In this document: piece after piece, positions 32,346 through 41,165 of the stretch
How the letters are laid out: the number at the start of each line of letters is the position of its first letter
Numbering within the stretch: the first letter of the stretch is position 1
Origin: Pseudanabaena galeata CCNP1313
Lineage (GTDB): Bacteria; Cyanobacteriota; Cyanobacteriia; Pseudanabaenales; Pseudanabaenaceae
DNA: 64,000 bases
Assembly (NCBI RefSeq): GCF_029910235.1
Contig: NZ_CP112876.1
Location: 1 to 64,000, forward strand
Reading direction: 5' to 3'
The notes under the pieces: generated by a model
What the model was told of the DNA's origin: nothing
What the model saw: the letters and a program-made list of their open reading frames with translations, nothing else
The model's database searches: none
Translations under genes and position numbers: made by a program

Positions 32346-32633
32346 ATGACAAACCCACAATCGCATCCATTAACAGGTGCAGACTCAACCGATGACGCTG
32401 AGAATGATGCCTATCGAGCCGAAGTAAATGGTGATGAATCCGTTGGCGGTAGCACCGCAGTTCCCGATCGCAATGATATGGAAGAAATGGCGAAAGCAGT
32501 AGGGATTGAAATAGATGATGACACCCCCCTTGCTACTGAAGAAATGCTCCTAAAGCGCGATCGCGATCGATGGGAACTAGATCCCGCATCGGCTGATGAA
32601 CATTACAGCCACTTCCGATCAAAAGAACCATAA
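32346..32633 (+). CDS. DUF6335-family small acidic protein
   Basis: 95 residues, highly acidic. The conserved features are VGGSTAVPDRNDMEEMAKAVGIE, the DDDTPLAT segment and RDRWELDP, matching DUF6335, which is found mainly in cyanobacteria and is of unknown function. AGGAG precedes ATG 32346. The stop codon lies within the left arm of a family-B hairpin. Confidence 0.7.
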   Translation: MTNPQSHPLTGADSTDDAENDAYRAEVNGDESVGGSTAVPDRNDMEEMAKAVGIEIDDDTPLATEEMLLKRDRDRWELDPASADEHYSHFRSKEP

Positions 32634-32714
32634 GAATAAATTTGAAAGCGTTGCTTCGCAACGCTTTCAAATTTATTCTTGGTTCTGGTTTGAGCGTAAA
32701 GCGCTGTAAATCTT
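32624..32714. repeat. Family-B hairpin repeat
   Basis: The stem arms AAGAATAAATTTGAAAGCG and CGCTTTCAAATTTATTCTT are fully complementary, with tip GTTGC-TTC-GCAAC, and the outer part AGAACCA/TGGTTCT pairs too. The flank ends GAGCGTAAAGCGCTGTAA. It can act as a terminator for the DUF6335 gene. Confidence 0.82.
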
Positions 32715-32742
32715 ACTTAAATAAATCATTAGGAAAAAAATT

Positions 32743-33747
32743 ATGACAGATATCATGAGCCGCGAAATTCAATTAGTTTCTCGTCCCAACGGGATGCCAA
32801 CCGCAGCTAACTTTGCGATCGCGCAGACCAAACTAGAACCACTTCAAGATGGACAAGTGCTGGTTCGCAATCTCTATATGTCCGTCGATCCCTATATGCG
32901 TGGTCGCATGAGCGATCGTAAATCCTATGTTCCGCCATTCGCGTTAGGCAAACTCCTCGACGGCGGCGCAGTCGGCGAGGTGATCGAGTCTTGCGCCAAG
33001 GAATTTAAGCAGGGAGATGTCGTTGTTTCCAGCTTAGGCTGGCGAGAATACTTTATCGCTGCACCGAAAGCGTTGCATATGGTCAGTCCAAACATTCAAC
33101 CCCTTTCAGTTTATCTTGGCGCATTGGGTATGACGGGTATGACCGCTTGGGCTGGATTGAATTTAGTAGAAGTCAAAGCTGGCGACGTGATTTTTATTTC
33201 AGGTGCAGCAGGTGCAGTGGGCAGTGTTGCTGGACAAATCGCCAAATTGCGTGGATGTCGGGTGATTGGAGCCGCAGGCTCTGCGGAAAAGGTCAAATTT
33301 CTACAGGAAGAATGTGGCTACGATCTCGCATTGAATTATAAAACTTCTCCAATCCTCGAACAATTACACCAAGCTGTTCCCGATGGCATTGATGTCTATT
33401 TCGATAATGTCGGTGGAGAAACTCTAGAAGCTGCCCTCTCTGTATTACGTACCTATGGCAGGATCATCGCTTGTGGCGGCATCTCTGGCTACAACGAAGA
33501 AAGTCCACAGGCTGGACCTTCTAACCTTTTTAACATGATCACTAAGCGATTGACCATGAAAGGGCTGATCGTTAGTGACTTCCTTGATCTACAGAGCGAG
33601 TTTGAAAAGGAGGTGGGTAGTTATTTCCGAGATGGCAAACTGAAGAATAAAGAAACCGTAGTGGTAGGCATTGAGCAAGCTGTGGGCGCATTCATCGGGC
33701 TCTTTGCAGGCAAAAATATCGGCAAAATGGTGGTGAAGTTAGAGTAG
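32743..33747 (+). CDS. NADP-dependent MDR oxidoreductase (CurA/leukotriene-B4 dehydrogenase type)
   Basis: 334 residues of the zinc-independent MDR clade: YMSVDPYMRGRMSDRKSYVPPF near the start, GALGMTGMTAWAGL and the nucleotide motif ISGAAGAVGSVAGQIA. These NADPH-dependent alkenal or double-bond reductases reduce alpha,beta-unsaturated carbonyls. No zinc ligands are present, as expected. A strong hairpin follows the stop. Confidence 0.87.
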   Translation: MTDIMSREIQLVSRPNGMPTAANFAIAQTKLEPLQDGQVLVRNLYMSVDPYMRGRMSDRKSYVPPFALGKLLDGGAVGEVIESCAKEFKQGDVVVSSLGWREYFIAAPKALHMVSPNIQPLSVYLGALGMTGMTAWAGLNLVEVKAGDVIFISGAAGAVGSVAGQIAKLRGCRVIGAAGSAEKVKFLQEECGYDLALNYKTSPILEQLHQAVPDGIDVYFDNVGGETLEAALSVLRTYGRIIACGGISGYNEESPQAGPSNLFNMITKRLTMKGLIVSDFLDLQSEFEKEVGSYFRDGKLKNKETVVVGIEQAVGAFIGLFAGKNIGKMVVKLE

Positions 33748-33752
33748 GAGTC

Positions 33753-33783
33753 AAGATTGGCGGAGCGAAGCGCCGCCAATCTT
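33753..33783 (+). terminator. Hairpin after MDR oxidoreductase gene
   Basis: AAGATTGGCGG and CCGCCAATCTT enclose a 9-base loop. The stem is perfect, but the following T-run is weak (TAATGTCTTT). Confidence 0.7.
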
Positions 33784-33822
33784 AATGTCTTTAGGTGAAG
33801 GTTAGTATCTTATTCAGTCAAT

Positions 33823-33862
33823 TCAATCAATTCAATCAGGAAATCAAGCGATCGCCTGTCAA
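33823..33862 (+). repeat. Dispersed repeat family G
   Basis: TCAATTCAATCAGGAAATCA, AGCGATCGCCTGTCA. Same family as 25369. Confidence 0.6.
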
Positions 33863-33939
33863 AGTATTTCCATAAGCCAGAGTTGTTAATTCATCTCTAG
33901 TATATATTCTCAAATCATTCTCAAATTAAGGAGTACAGC

Positions 33940-34122
33940 ATGAGTTTAGAAAATAGAGCTAAAGCAGCTACTAAAAACGTCGAAGGCAAGGTTCAAGAAA
34001 CAGTCGGCGATATGACTGGGAACACGAAAGATCAGATGCAGGGCAATGCCAAACAAGCTGAAGCAAAAGTGCGTAATGCTGCTGAAGATGTCAAAGATGA
34101 AGTCAAAAAGGCTGATGACTAA
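33940..34122 (+). CDS. CsbD-family stress protein
   Basis: 60 residues, cytosolic: NVEGKVQETVGDMTGNTKDQMQGNAKQAEAK is the core CsbD motif. It is expressed under stress in many bacteria; the function is unknown. A strong ribosome binding site AAGGAG precedes the ATG. It begins a run of stress-type genes and gene fragments to 36.6 kb. Confidence 0.85.
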   Translation: MSLENRAKAATKNVEGKVQETVGDMTGNTKDQMQGNAKQAEAKVRNAAEDVKDEVKKADD

Positions 34123-34139
34123 TTAGCTGATGGCTAATT

Positions 34140-34254
34140 AGTTGGATCGTCATCCCGAACTGTTCAATGTATACAATCGCGTAGTAATCGGTCTAGCTAC
34201 CCATGATGTAGATGGAATTAGCAATCTGAATACTGAGCTAGCTAAAAAAGATTG
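34140..34254 (+). pseudogene. Possible short gene remnant
   Basis: The frame reads [37 protein letters not shown] to a stop at 34254, with no start codon. The regular, protein-like composition suggests the end of a degraded gene. The family is not identified. Confidence 0.3.
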
Positions 34255-34324
34255 ACGCGATAGCTTAAGAGCTATCTCTGTCCATTTGTAAATTACTTAA
34301 TCTTAAACATAAAAGGAGATCTTT

Positions 34325-34474
34325 ATGAATCTAATTTGGACTGGTATTGGTGTTCTTATTATTCTCTGGGTATTAGGATTCTCAATTAACATTGGAGGTG
34401 GGTTAATCCATATCCTCTTGGTTTTAGCCGTGCTTGGGATTGTCTACAATGTGTTTATAGGTCGAAGCACCTAA
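34325..34474 (+). CDS. Small two-helix membrane protein, lmo0937-type
   Basis: 49 residues with two hydrophobic segments (GIGVLIILWVLGFSI and IHILLVLAVLGIVYNVFI) and the sequence GGGLIHILLVLAVLG. This pattern is typical of the lmo0937 (DUF5670) family of small membrane proteins, often found near stress genes such as CsbD. AAGGAGAT precedes the ATG with good spacing. Confidence 0.75.
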   Translation: MNLIWTGIGVLIILWVLGFSINIGGGLIHILLVLAVLGIVYNVFIGRST

Positions 34475-34618
34475 ATTTTTATCTATAACTGATGTTATGT
34501 GGAACCCTCATCACCCCTTATCCCGCCTACCCTGTACACACAAGTCTCTCTGTCTTCGTTTCAGGGTGTAGATCCATCTGATTTATTAATTTTTTACTGC
34601 GAGAAATCCCATAGCGAA

Positions 34619-34763
34619 TACAATCGCTCTCAGCAAATCTATCCCTCAAGAACAATGGAGCAAATTTTTTGACCAGTTTTCATCTGATCATCTTGGACGA
34701 CATATTGAGATTGAGATCATTGACTCAAAACTTGGTGATGAATCACAGTTAAACCTAGATTGA
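34619..34763 (+). pseudogene. DUF5335-like fragment
   Basis: IPQEQWSKFFDQFSSDHLGR, then HIEIEIIDSKLGDESQLN to a stop at 34761-34763, with no start codon. It resembles the beginning of DUF5335 proteins found near stress genes. It is fused end to end with the BON fragment. Confidence 0.5.
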
Positions 34764-34975
34764 AAGCAGCCGACATTACCAGTGATATCAGAGATGCCTT
34801 CAAACGTAATGTGCTGTTAGATGCAAACAAGATCCATATTAAGCCCAATGGGAATAAGGTCATATTGCATGGGAAGGTTAGCAACTATGCCGAGATGGAA
34901 GAATCCGAACAAGTTGCTTGGGGCGCTCTAGGAGCAAATTCTGTGGACAATCAACATATTCGATGGAGAAACAAC
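34760..34975 (+). pseudogene. BON-domain remnant
   Basis: DITSDIRDAFKRNVLLDANK, then VILHGKVSNYAEMEESEQVAW is a single BON domain (OsmY-like, phospholipid/membrane binding). Only one BON copy remains, with a TTG as the sole possible start, and the frame runs on into the HdeD gene. Probably a decayed end of an OsmY-type gene. Confidence 0.6.
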
Positions 34976-35536
34976 ATGAGCATTACCGAATACGACAATA
35001 CTGATGAGCAAGTTATTGGCTCTGGATGGATAACCGCGATCGCTATTGTGATGATCGTGTTAGGTATTATTGCGATCGCATTTCCCTTCTTTGCTACCAT
35101 TGCCTCGACCGTCTTATTCGGTTGGGTATTTATCTTTGCTGGAATTGCCCAAATTGCTTATGCCTTTCAGTCGAGAGGCGCGGGTAAAATCGCTTGGAAA
35201 ATGATTCTCGGTCTTCTATATCTCTTTTCAGGAGTTTTCGTAATGGTAAATCCGATCAAAGGAGCATTTGCTTTCACGATCGTATTAGGCATTACCATTT
35301 TCTTGCAAGGAATGATTCAGGTATCACTCGCTTTTCAAATGCGCTGGATCTCTACCAACTGGGGATGGATGCTTGTGAGTGGACTCATGGGCATTATTTT
35401 CGGTATTTTCGTCTGGTCAAGCTCTCCGCTCAGCGCCGTTTGGCTAATTGGCACTTTAATTGGAATAAATCTCTTGTTTGATGGGATTTGGATGCTGACT
35501 CTACATTCAGGCGAGATACTGACTATTTCAAATTAG
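34976..35536 (+). CDS. HdeD-family membrane protein
   Basis: 187 residues with about six transmembrane helices (WITAIAIVMIVLGIIAIAF, TVLFGWVFIFAGIAQIAYAF, ILGLLYLFSGVFVM, FAFTIVLGITIFLQGMIQV, MLVSGLMGIIFGIFVW, IGTLIGINLLFDGIWML). This is the HdeD/DUF308 family linked to acid and stress resistance. ATG 34976 with GGAG upstream is preferred over the in-frame BON extension. Confidence 0.8.
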   Translation: MSITEYDNTDEQVIGSGWITAIAIVMIVLGIIAIAFPFFATIASTVLFGWVFIFAGIAQIAYAFQSRGAGKIAWKMILGLLYLFSGVFVMVNPIKGAFAFTIVLGITIFLQGMIQVSLAFQMRWISTNWGWMLVSGLMGIIFGIFVWSSSPLSAVWLIGTLIGINLLFDGIWMLTLHSGEILTISN

Positions 35537-35605
35537 AGTAGGAACTTGAATTGTAGCCAATCGCGATCGCCTAATCCATAAGTTTCTGTCACAAGGAGAA
35601 GAAAT

Positions 35606-36267
35606 ATGACCAATACATTCGACGGAATATCAGAAATCCCTCGAAGATTACTTACTTCTGGGACTTCACTGACTCTGATTTTGGGCGGCGGATTTACAGG
35701 CTTATTTACAGCATTTCATCCTTGAATTGGCACATTTAAGCCATCAGCATTATACAACTCCCACAATTCTCATCGATCACGAATGGAGTTTTATCTTTAA
35801 GCCACTCTTGTATGAAGTTCTCAGTGGTGAGATGAATATGCAGTTTATTTGTCATCGCTATGCCACTCTTTTGCATAAGAGTGGGATTACCTTTATTCGT
35901 GATGAAGTACAATCGATTGATTTACAGCAGCGACAGGTTCGGTTAACCTCTGGACTTCATTACATCAATAATAATCTAGTGCCATCGCATGGTGAGATTT
36001 CCGACATTCATGTGGTGATTATTCAACGAGGAGATTCTCAAAAGCGATCGCGATCGCTTACGGCAGACGGCTGAAGATGCATTACAAAAACGCTCAGTAT
36101 TTGTAGAAGTCATGATTGAAACCGCAGTAATTGAAATACGTCTGAATATTATTGTGATAAAACGAAGTGACCAAATAGAAGAGATTACTGCGGCAACAAT
36201 TATTTGGAAAACGGGAATCGCCACAACCCCTCTCATAGATACATTATCGATTCCCGATGGAGATTAA
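35606..36267 (+). pseudogene. ndh: Type II NADH dehydrogenase remnant (frameshifted)
   Basis: Begins at ATG 35606 with a strong ribosome binding site. It reads LILGGGFTGLFTAFH, then shifts frame near 35722 and continues as SHQHYTTPTILIDHEWSF and LYEVLSGEM. It shifts again near 36040 to LRQTAEDALQKRSVFVEVM and IWKTGIATTPLID, stopping at 36267. These are successive parts of the NDH-2 FAD domain. At least two frameshifts and loss of the C-terminal half make it inactive. Confidence 0.75.
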
Positions 36268-36374
36268 TTTTCACGGGAATTTCAATGTGTCGCACGATGC
36301 GGAGTACTCCTAGTAAAACAGCCATTTAGCGACTTACACCAATTATCGATCAGACGAACCAATGGAGTATAGAT

Positions 36375-36602
36375 GTGATTACGGATAAAGATAAATTTGA
36401 AGAGCATATTAACAATCTATCGAACGCATCACATCCATTAGCAGTAAATGGAGAAAAAGAACCAATAGTACTTTTAGTACTTTTGTCAGAGCAACCAGAA
36501 AAGCCAACACCAAAGCGGATTAAACCGATCGCCTTTGTGTTGGTAGGATTAGGGCTTAGCGCAGTCGTTGCAGGTATTTTTGGTTATCGCTATTGGCAAT
36601 AA
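36375..36602 (+). pseudogene. Truncated HlyD-type membrane fusion protein start
   Basis: 75 residues from GTG 36375, ending RIKPIAFVLVGLGLSAVVAG and GYRYWQ. This is the usual cytoplasmic tail and single helix of HlyD/EmrA-family periplasmic adaptor proteins, but the periplasmic part is missing. It could be a small membrane protein in its own right; fragment status is more likely given the decayed neighbours. Confidence 0.45.
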
Positions 36603-36654
36603 ATTTTGCAGATACAAGATCAAGAAATATCTGAAAACAGTCATCATTTAGTTG

Positions 36655-36683
36655 TAATTTAACACTAAGCTAATGTTAAATTA
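36655..36683. promoter_or_regulatory. Inverted repeat upstream of parA
   Basis: TAATTTAACA (36655-36664) and TGTTAAATTA (36674-36683) are a perfect 10-bp inverted repeat with a 9-base spacer, 40 bp before the parA start. Plasmid ParA-type genes are often autoregulated from such a site. Confidence 0.55.
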
Positions 36684-36722
36684 TTGACACACTTCCAATC
36701 AAAGCTGAGGTTAAAAGGATTT

Positions 36723-37478
36723 GTGACTAAAACTATAGCTATTTTTAATCAAGCTGGTGGCGTGGGTAAAACTACGCTTACCCATAACTTAGGCTACCAA
36801 ATAGCTAAACGCGATCGCCGAGTTTTGTTGGTGGATATGGACCCACAGTCGTCTCTCACTAAGTTTGTTGGGCTAGTACCTTCTGAGTTAACCAAGACAG
36901 TTGCTAATGCGATTATTGACGAAGAAGCACTACCAATTCACAAAAATTTATTAGGGATGAATTTTGTCCCTGCCAATCGTTTTTTAAGCGCTACGGAGAT
37001 GCAATTAGTCAGCGCTTCTCTACGCGATTTTCGCCTAAAAGATGCTTTGGAATTGGTGCAAGAGCAGTACGATTATATTCTGCTTGATTGTCCGCCAAGT
37101 TTAGGTCTGCTAAGTTATATTTCATTAGTTGCCGCGACCCATGTTCTCGTTCCTGTAGAAACTCACCTCAAAGCGTTTGAGGGAACCGATGAGTTATTGC
37201 AGACACTCACCTATGTAAAAAGCAAACCTAATAAACAATTGCAAGTAATTGGATTTGTACCCACACGATACGATGGTCGCAATTCCGCAGATATTCGCAC
37301 CCTTGAAGCAATGAATGAGCAACTCTCTGCATGGGGTAAAGTGTTTGAGGCAATTCCCCGTGCTACAGCATTCGTTGATGCTAGTGAAGAGAGATTGCCT
37401 CTAGCAGCTTTACAAGCTAAGCATCCTGCTGTAAAGATTATGAACAAAATTATCGATCATATTGAGAAACTAGCATGA
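36723..37478 (+). CDS. parA: ParA partition ATPase
   Basis: 251 residues from GTG 36723 ([12 protein letters not shown]). The deviant Walker A motif is [12 protein letters not shown], which is typical of Soj/ParA. Walker A' VDMDPQSSL and Walker [10 protein letters not shown] follow. It lacks an N-terminal HTH domain, so it fits ParA type Ib or the chromosomal Soj group. It drives partition of the replicon with ParB. AAGG precedes GTG. The next gene starts with a 4-bp overlap. Confidence 0.92.
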   Translation: MTKTIAIFNQAGGVGKTTLTHNLGYQIAKRDRRVLLVDMDPQSSLTKFVGLVPSELTKTVANAIIDEEALPIHKNLLGMNFVPANRFLSATEMQLVSASLRDFRLKDALELVQEQYDYILLDCPPSLGLLSYISLVAATHVLVPVETHLKAFEGTDELLQTLTYVKSKPNKQLQVIGFVPTRYDGRNSADIRTLEAMNEQLSAWGKVFEAIPRATAFVDASEERLPLAALQAKHPAVKIMNKIIDHIEKLA

Positions 37479-38536
37479 CCCGTAAAACAACAAAGCCTTT
37501 TAGCGGACGCATCACTGCACCTAGCGCTCCTTGGCTTGCACCTGAAGTTGATGAATCTCCTGAGCCTAGCGATCGCCCTAAGTCTGAGGTTGAAATTCAA
37601 ATTACTGATATTCATCTACCCCCGAAGCAACCTCGCCGCTATTTTGATGCAGAAGCATTGCAAACCTTAGCTACATCGATCGCACAGCATGGAGTTTTAC
37701 AACCTCTACTAGTGCGTCCTCGTTCGGCGGGTGGTTATGAACTGGTTGCGGGTGAACGTCGGTATCGGGCGGCTCAGTTATCAGGTTTAAATGCTGTTCC
37801 TGTAGTTGTGCGGGAGTTAGATAATAATGAGGCTTGGCAAATTGCGCTAGTCGAGAACCTACAGAGAGAAGATCTCAACCCCATCGAAGAAACAGAAGGA
37901 ATTCTCGATCTACTAGCCCTTGAACTTGCGCGTCCCTTGAATGAGATCCCTAATCTACTGCGTCAATTATTCAACCAAAACAACCGCAGTAAGGATGATT
38001 TTAGTGATTCTGATAATCATGGGGAGATTGATAATAACGTTATTATCAATGGCAAGGATGATCTAGCTAAAACTGATAATAACGTTATTATCAGTAATGA
38101 AGACAATAATAACGGGCTTAACAATGCAACTCTAATTCAGCAAATCGAACAAATTTTTGAGCAATTAGGGCGGATGAGTTGGCAGTCGTTTGTAACGAAT
38201 CGGTTGCCTTTGCTAAAGCTGTCGGAAATTGTAGTTCAGGCTTTGCGTGAGGGCAAGATTGAATATACTAAGGCGAAGCTGATTGCTGGTGTTAAGGACG
38301 CGGCGATTCAAAAGCAGTTACTAAATGAAGCGATCGCTGATGGTCTTTCTTTAAATGAAATCAAGAGTAGGATCAAGGAAAGCTCTCAAAAGTCTCTAGC
38401 TAATGAGCCAACGGATCTACGTTCTCAGTTTGAGTCTACCTTTAAGTCTGCAAAGTCATCGCCTGTTTGGAAAGATCCGAAAAAGCAAAAAAAGTTAGAA
38501 GCTTTATTGAAGCAGTTAGAGGCTTTGATTGGTTAA
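37475..38536 (+). CDS. parB: ParB partition protein with palindromes in its linker
   Basis: 353 residues. The N-terminal CTPase/ParB domain is clear: [31 protein letters not shown], and the [12 protein letters not shown] box. The middle (about 170-215) is a low-complexity Asn/Asp-rich linker with two repeated DNNVII units. A helical DNA-binding part follows ([20 protein letters not shown]). The protein binds parS and spreads. The linker codons also form two perfect palindromes (see 38027-38095). Overlap with parA by ATGA implies coupled translation. Confidence 0.92.
   Translation: MTRKTTKPFSGRITAPSAPWLAPEVDESPEPSDRPKSEVEIQITDIHLPPKQPRRYFDAEALQTLATSIAQHGVLQPLLVRPRSAGGYELVAGERRYRAAQLSGLNAVPVVVRELDNNEAWQIALVENLQREDLNPIEETEGILDLLALELARPLNEIPNLLRQLFNQNNRSKDDFSDSDNHGEIDNNVIINGKDDLAKTDNNVIISNEDNNNGLNNATLIQQIEQIFEQLGRMSWQSFVTNRLPLLKLSEIVVQALREGKIEYTKAKLIAGVKDAAIQKQLLNEAIADGLSLNEIKSRIKESSQKSLANEPTDLRSQFESTFKSAKSSPVWKDPKKQKKLEALLKQLEALIG
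38027..38095. promoter_or_regulatory. Two 24-bp perfect palindromes inside parB (candidate parS)
   Basis: Copies at 38027-38050 and 38072-38095, each 24 bp and perfectly symmetric, share the core TGATAATAACGTTATTATCA. They start 45 bp apart (15 codons). Outside the core, the second base from each end differs as a matched pair: T...A in the first copy and C...G in the second, so symmetry is kept. Half-like sequences lie nearby (TGATAATCA at 38011). The coded peptides are IDNNVIIN and TDNNVIIS. Confidence 0.75.
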
Positions 38537-38763
38537 TGGGATGGCGATCACTTCAAACATCAACAGTTGATTAAGGTAGGAAGTGGCGATCGCCTTTTGT
38601 CATCATTAAGCGCGATCGCTAATAGAGCCTTGTAAACAAAAATAATCACCTCAAATATCAAAAATTGAGTAAGGTAGATAGGCGATCACATAACATATAA
38701 GTATTTACAAATAGTAAACATTAGCGTAATGAACTGACATTGATTTTAATTTTGGGCAAAAAT

Positions 38764-39870
38764 ATGGAAAACTTAGATGAATACAGAAAATGGGAATGGC
38801 TGTCAGAGACAACTAAAACCGATAATTCTTATAGTAAAGTTGGGGAATCAGTAGTTAGTTGGCTGGGACGTTCCACTATTAAACGAGCGCAGATATTCAG
38901 ACAGTTTTTGAGGAGAAACTTAGGGGAGATTCCATCAGAGTATCAAGAGCATTTCATAAAAGCATTGCAAACTAGATGGGATAGTGCCTTTCTTGAATTT
39001 ATACTAGCTAGAACTATTCAAGTTTTAGGCGGAAAGTTTTGTATAGAGTTAGAAAATTCAGACGGTAAGTGTCCAGATTTCCTTGTTAGCTTTGGTGGGC
39101 ATCAACTAATTATTGAAGTTGTTTCGCCCAGTTTCGATAGTGAAGGAGACGAAGAGAGAAAAAGAGACGAACTACTTATTGAATTTATAAATGCAAATAC
39201 GCCAACTGGTTGGAGTATTTGCGTGATTCAACTACCTAATATTGGCTATGCAGACTCTAAAAAAGAATTTAAGCGAACATTTTTACAAATGTGTGACGAA
39301 TTACCAGATAAGCCTCAAGAAGAATGGGATTATAAAAGTAAAAAGTTGGAATCGGGACTATTACATCTAGGTTTTTTTCCACAGGAACAGAGAAATTCAA
39401 GTCGTATGTACTCTATTGGGTGTGCAGAGAATAGAATAAAATATGCTGCCAAGAAAAAACGTAAACAGGTAAGAAGTGAATCTCTGCCTGTCTTATTGGC
39501 AATACACGGCTCAGGTTATGGGGTAAAATTTGATGATTTTGATCGTGCTTTGTTTGGCTACAAAACTATAATTGAACATACTAGCAATAATCTTCAGGAG
39601 GCTATAGTCAAACCAGATGGAATATTCCTAGAGTCTGGCAAAGAAGATAAAAGTCCCACATTTGCAGGCATTCTAGCTTTTAAGAGAGTAGATCTTTTTC
39701 GCCATCCTGATCCTGTTATCTACCATCACCCAAGATTCTTTGGGGAATTACCAGAAGAGATTATGATCTTTGAACAAAGAAGGTTGCGAGACTCGGCTAT
39801 AAACATTCAACCTCCAAAACGCAAAAATGTTTTAGCAGAACTTGGTTTTACAAGTAGTGATTGTCTGTAA
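38764..39870 (+). CDS. Hypothetical protein with possible PD-(D/E)XK nuclease core
   Basis: 368 residues, no clear family. The segment PDFLVSFGGHQLIIEVVSPS (residues ~103-122) resembles a PD-(D/E)XK nuclease core (Asp ... Glu-x-Val) in its second and third strands. Long basic and charged stretches follow, and HPDPVIYHHPRFF lies near the C-terminus. The ATG at 38764 is preferred over a TTG at 38740. It stands alone between parB and a small antitoxin/HNH pair. A restriction-like or mobile-element nuclease is possible but unproven. Confidence 0.5.
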   Translation: MENLDEYRKWEWLSETTKTDNSYSKVGESVVSWLGRSTIKRAQIFRQFLRRNLGEIPSEYQEHFIKALQTRWDSAFLEFILARTIQVLGGKFCIELENSDGKCPDFLVSFGGHQLIIEVVSPSFDSEGDEERKRDELLIEFINANTPTGWSICVIQLPNIGYADSKKEFKRTFLQMCDELPDKPQEEWDYKSKKLESGLLHLGFFPQEQRNSSRMYSIGCAENRIKYAAKKKRKQVRSESLPVLLAIHGSGYGVKFDDFDRALFGYKTIIEHTSNNLQEAIVKPDGIFLESGKEDKSPTFAGILAFKRVDLFRHPDPVIYHHPRFFGELPEEIMIFEQRRLRDSAINIQPPKRKNVLAELGFTSSDCL

Positions 39871-39982
39871 TACTTTCCTATACAAAGCAGCAATCATTCT
39901 CCTTAATACTCAATTTCAAAATCAAAGTTGTCAAAGATTATAGACTATAAAATAAAGATGATTAACCCATCGAGAAAAGAAT

Positions 39983-40390
39983 ATGGCTGAAACTGTTACT
40001 TTACAAATACCAGAAGCATTGTACCAACGCTTAGCGATCGCGGCAGGAGCAACACAGCGATCGCTAGAAGACATAATTTTACAAGCCTTACAAATTGGCA
40101 GCCCACCAACATGGAAAGACGTACCCGAAGAATTTCAAACCGACCTTGCCAGCTTAGATCGACTTGATGACGATTCACTATGGCAAATTGCCCGTAGCCA
40201 AAAAACACAGTTGGAAATGGAACGCTACGAATCCCTATTGTCAAAACAACAAGATACATCACTTACTGATTCTGAAAGATTGGAATTAGATACCCTCCGT
40301 AGAGATGGCGATCGCTTCATGTTACGCAAATCCCAAGCCGCCGCAATCCTAAAATGGCGTGGTCATAATATTCCCAGACTAGCAGGGTAG
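39983..40390 (+). CDS. Antitoxin-like protein paired with HNH nuclease
   Basis: 135 residues. The N-terminal MAETVTLQIPEALYQRLAIAA is a ribbon-helix-helix-like strand-helix, followed by a helical region (ERYESLLSKQQDTSLTDSERLELDTLR). It overlaps functionally with the HNH gene 5 bp downstream and resembles a frequent cyanobacterial two-gene unit. The first ~60 bases recur as isolated copies at 41659, 42353, 43163 and 44560. Confidence 0.65.
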   Translation: MAETVTLQIPEALYQRLAIAAGATQRSLEDIILQALQIGSPPTWKDVPEEFQTDLASLDRLDDDSLWQIARSQKTQLEMERYESLLSKQQDTSLTDSERLELDTLRRDGDRFMLRKSQAAAILKWRGHNIPRLAG

Positions 40391-40395
40391 ATTTT

Positions 40396-40821
40396 GTGTC
40401 AGGCTATATTTCTCAAAATCTGCGATCGCAAATAGAATCAATTGACCGTAAGCGTTGCTGCTATTGCCTCACGACTGAAGCAAATTGCGGTATGCCCATG
40501 ACAATCGATCATATTCAACCAGTTTCAAAAGGAGGACTGAATACCCTTGAAAACCTATGCCTTGCCTGTCGAACTTGCAACGAATATAAATCTGACACCA
40601 CAGAAGCGATCGATCCATTCACAGGCGAACTCGTAGCGTTGTTTAATCCCCGACAACAAAATTGGAAGGAGCATTTTCAATGGAATAATGATGCCTCTCA
40701 AGTTGAAGGTTTAACAGCGATCGGGCGTGCAACAGTTATCGCTTTACGGATGAATAATGCCGTCATTGTCGCTACTCGTAAACGTTGGTTTACAATTGGT
40801 TGGCATCCACCAGAAAGTTGA
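40396..40821 (+). CDS. HNH endonuclease
   Basis: 141 residues. The HNH motif is visible: CCYC and CLAC zinc knuckles around MTIDHIQPVSKGGLNTLENLCLACRTCNEYKSD. The His and Asn positions are intact. It follows the antitoxin-like gene in the same direction. The likely start is GTG 40396 (SGYISQN). It could be a toxin-like nuclease or part of a mobile unit. Confidence 0.8.
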   Translation: MSGYISQNLRSQIESIDRKRCCYCLTTEANCGMPMTIDHIQPVSKGGLNTLENLCLACRTCNEYKSDTTEAIDPFTGELVALFNPRQQNWKEHFQWNNDASQVEGLTAIGRATVIALRMNNAVIVATRKRWFTIGWHPPES

Positions 40822-40841
40822 AAAAAACTTACCGTATTACA

Positions 40842-41165
40842 TCACCTTACACTGATCGTCTCAAATTTGTGCAGAAACGCAAGTACAATATCCTGCTCAG
40901 GAATCACCCTTTGAATCAAATCTTGAGTAATTCCCCCCTCAATTCCATCATACTCAATTAGTACTTTCCCATCCTTAATACTCACATAAATCAAATTACC
41001 CCGCACCCGTCTCTCCCGATCCCAACCAAACTGCATCAGCGCATAGCGACTATTCACATCATCAAATATCGGCTCTAAGTGAATATTGCCATGAGAAGGA
41101 CGCAACTTAGCATACTCACTAATTACCTGCTTGATTACTGCTTGATAGGATTTGACGGTATCCAT
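40842..41165 (-). CDS. xisI: XisI-family protein
   Basis: 107 residues matching XisI, named for the fdxN-element excision control genes of Anabaena: YQAVIKQVISEYAKLRPSHG, RYALMQFGWDRERRVRGNLIYVSIK, DGKVLIEYDGIEGGI. In most cyanobacteria these are paired xisH-xisI genes, usually not linked to any excision element, and are suspected to be TA or defence-like. It overlaps the xisH gene by 31 bp. Confidence 0.85.
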   Translation of the reverse strand: MDTVKSYQAVIKQVISEYAKLRPSHGNIHLEPIFDDVNSRYALMQFGWDRERRVRGNLIYVSIKDGKVLIEYDGIEGGITQDLIQRVIPEQDIVLAFLHKFETISVR

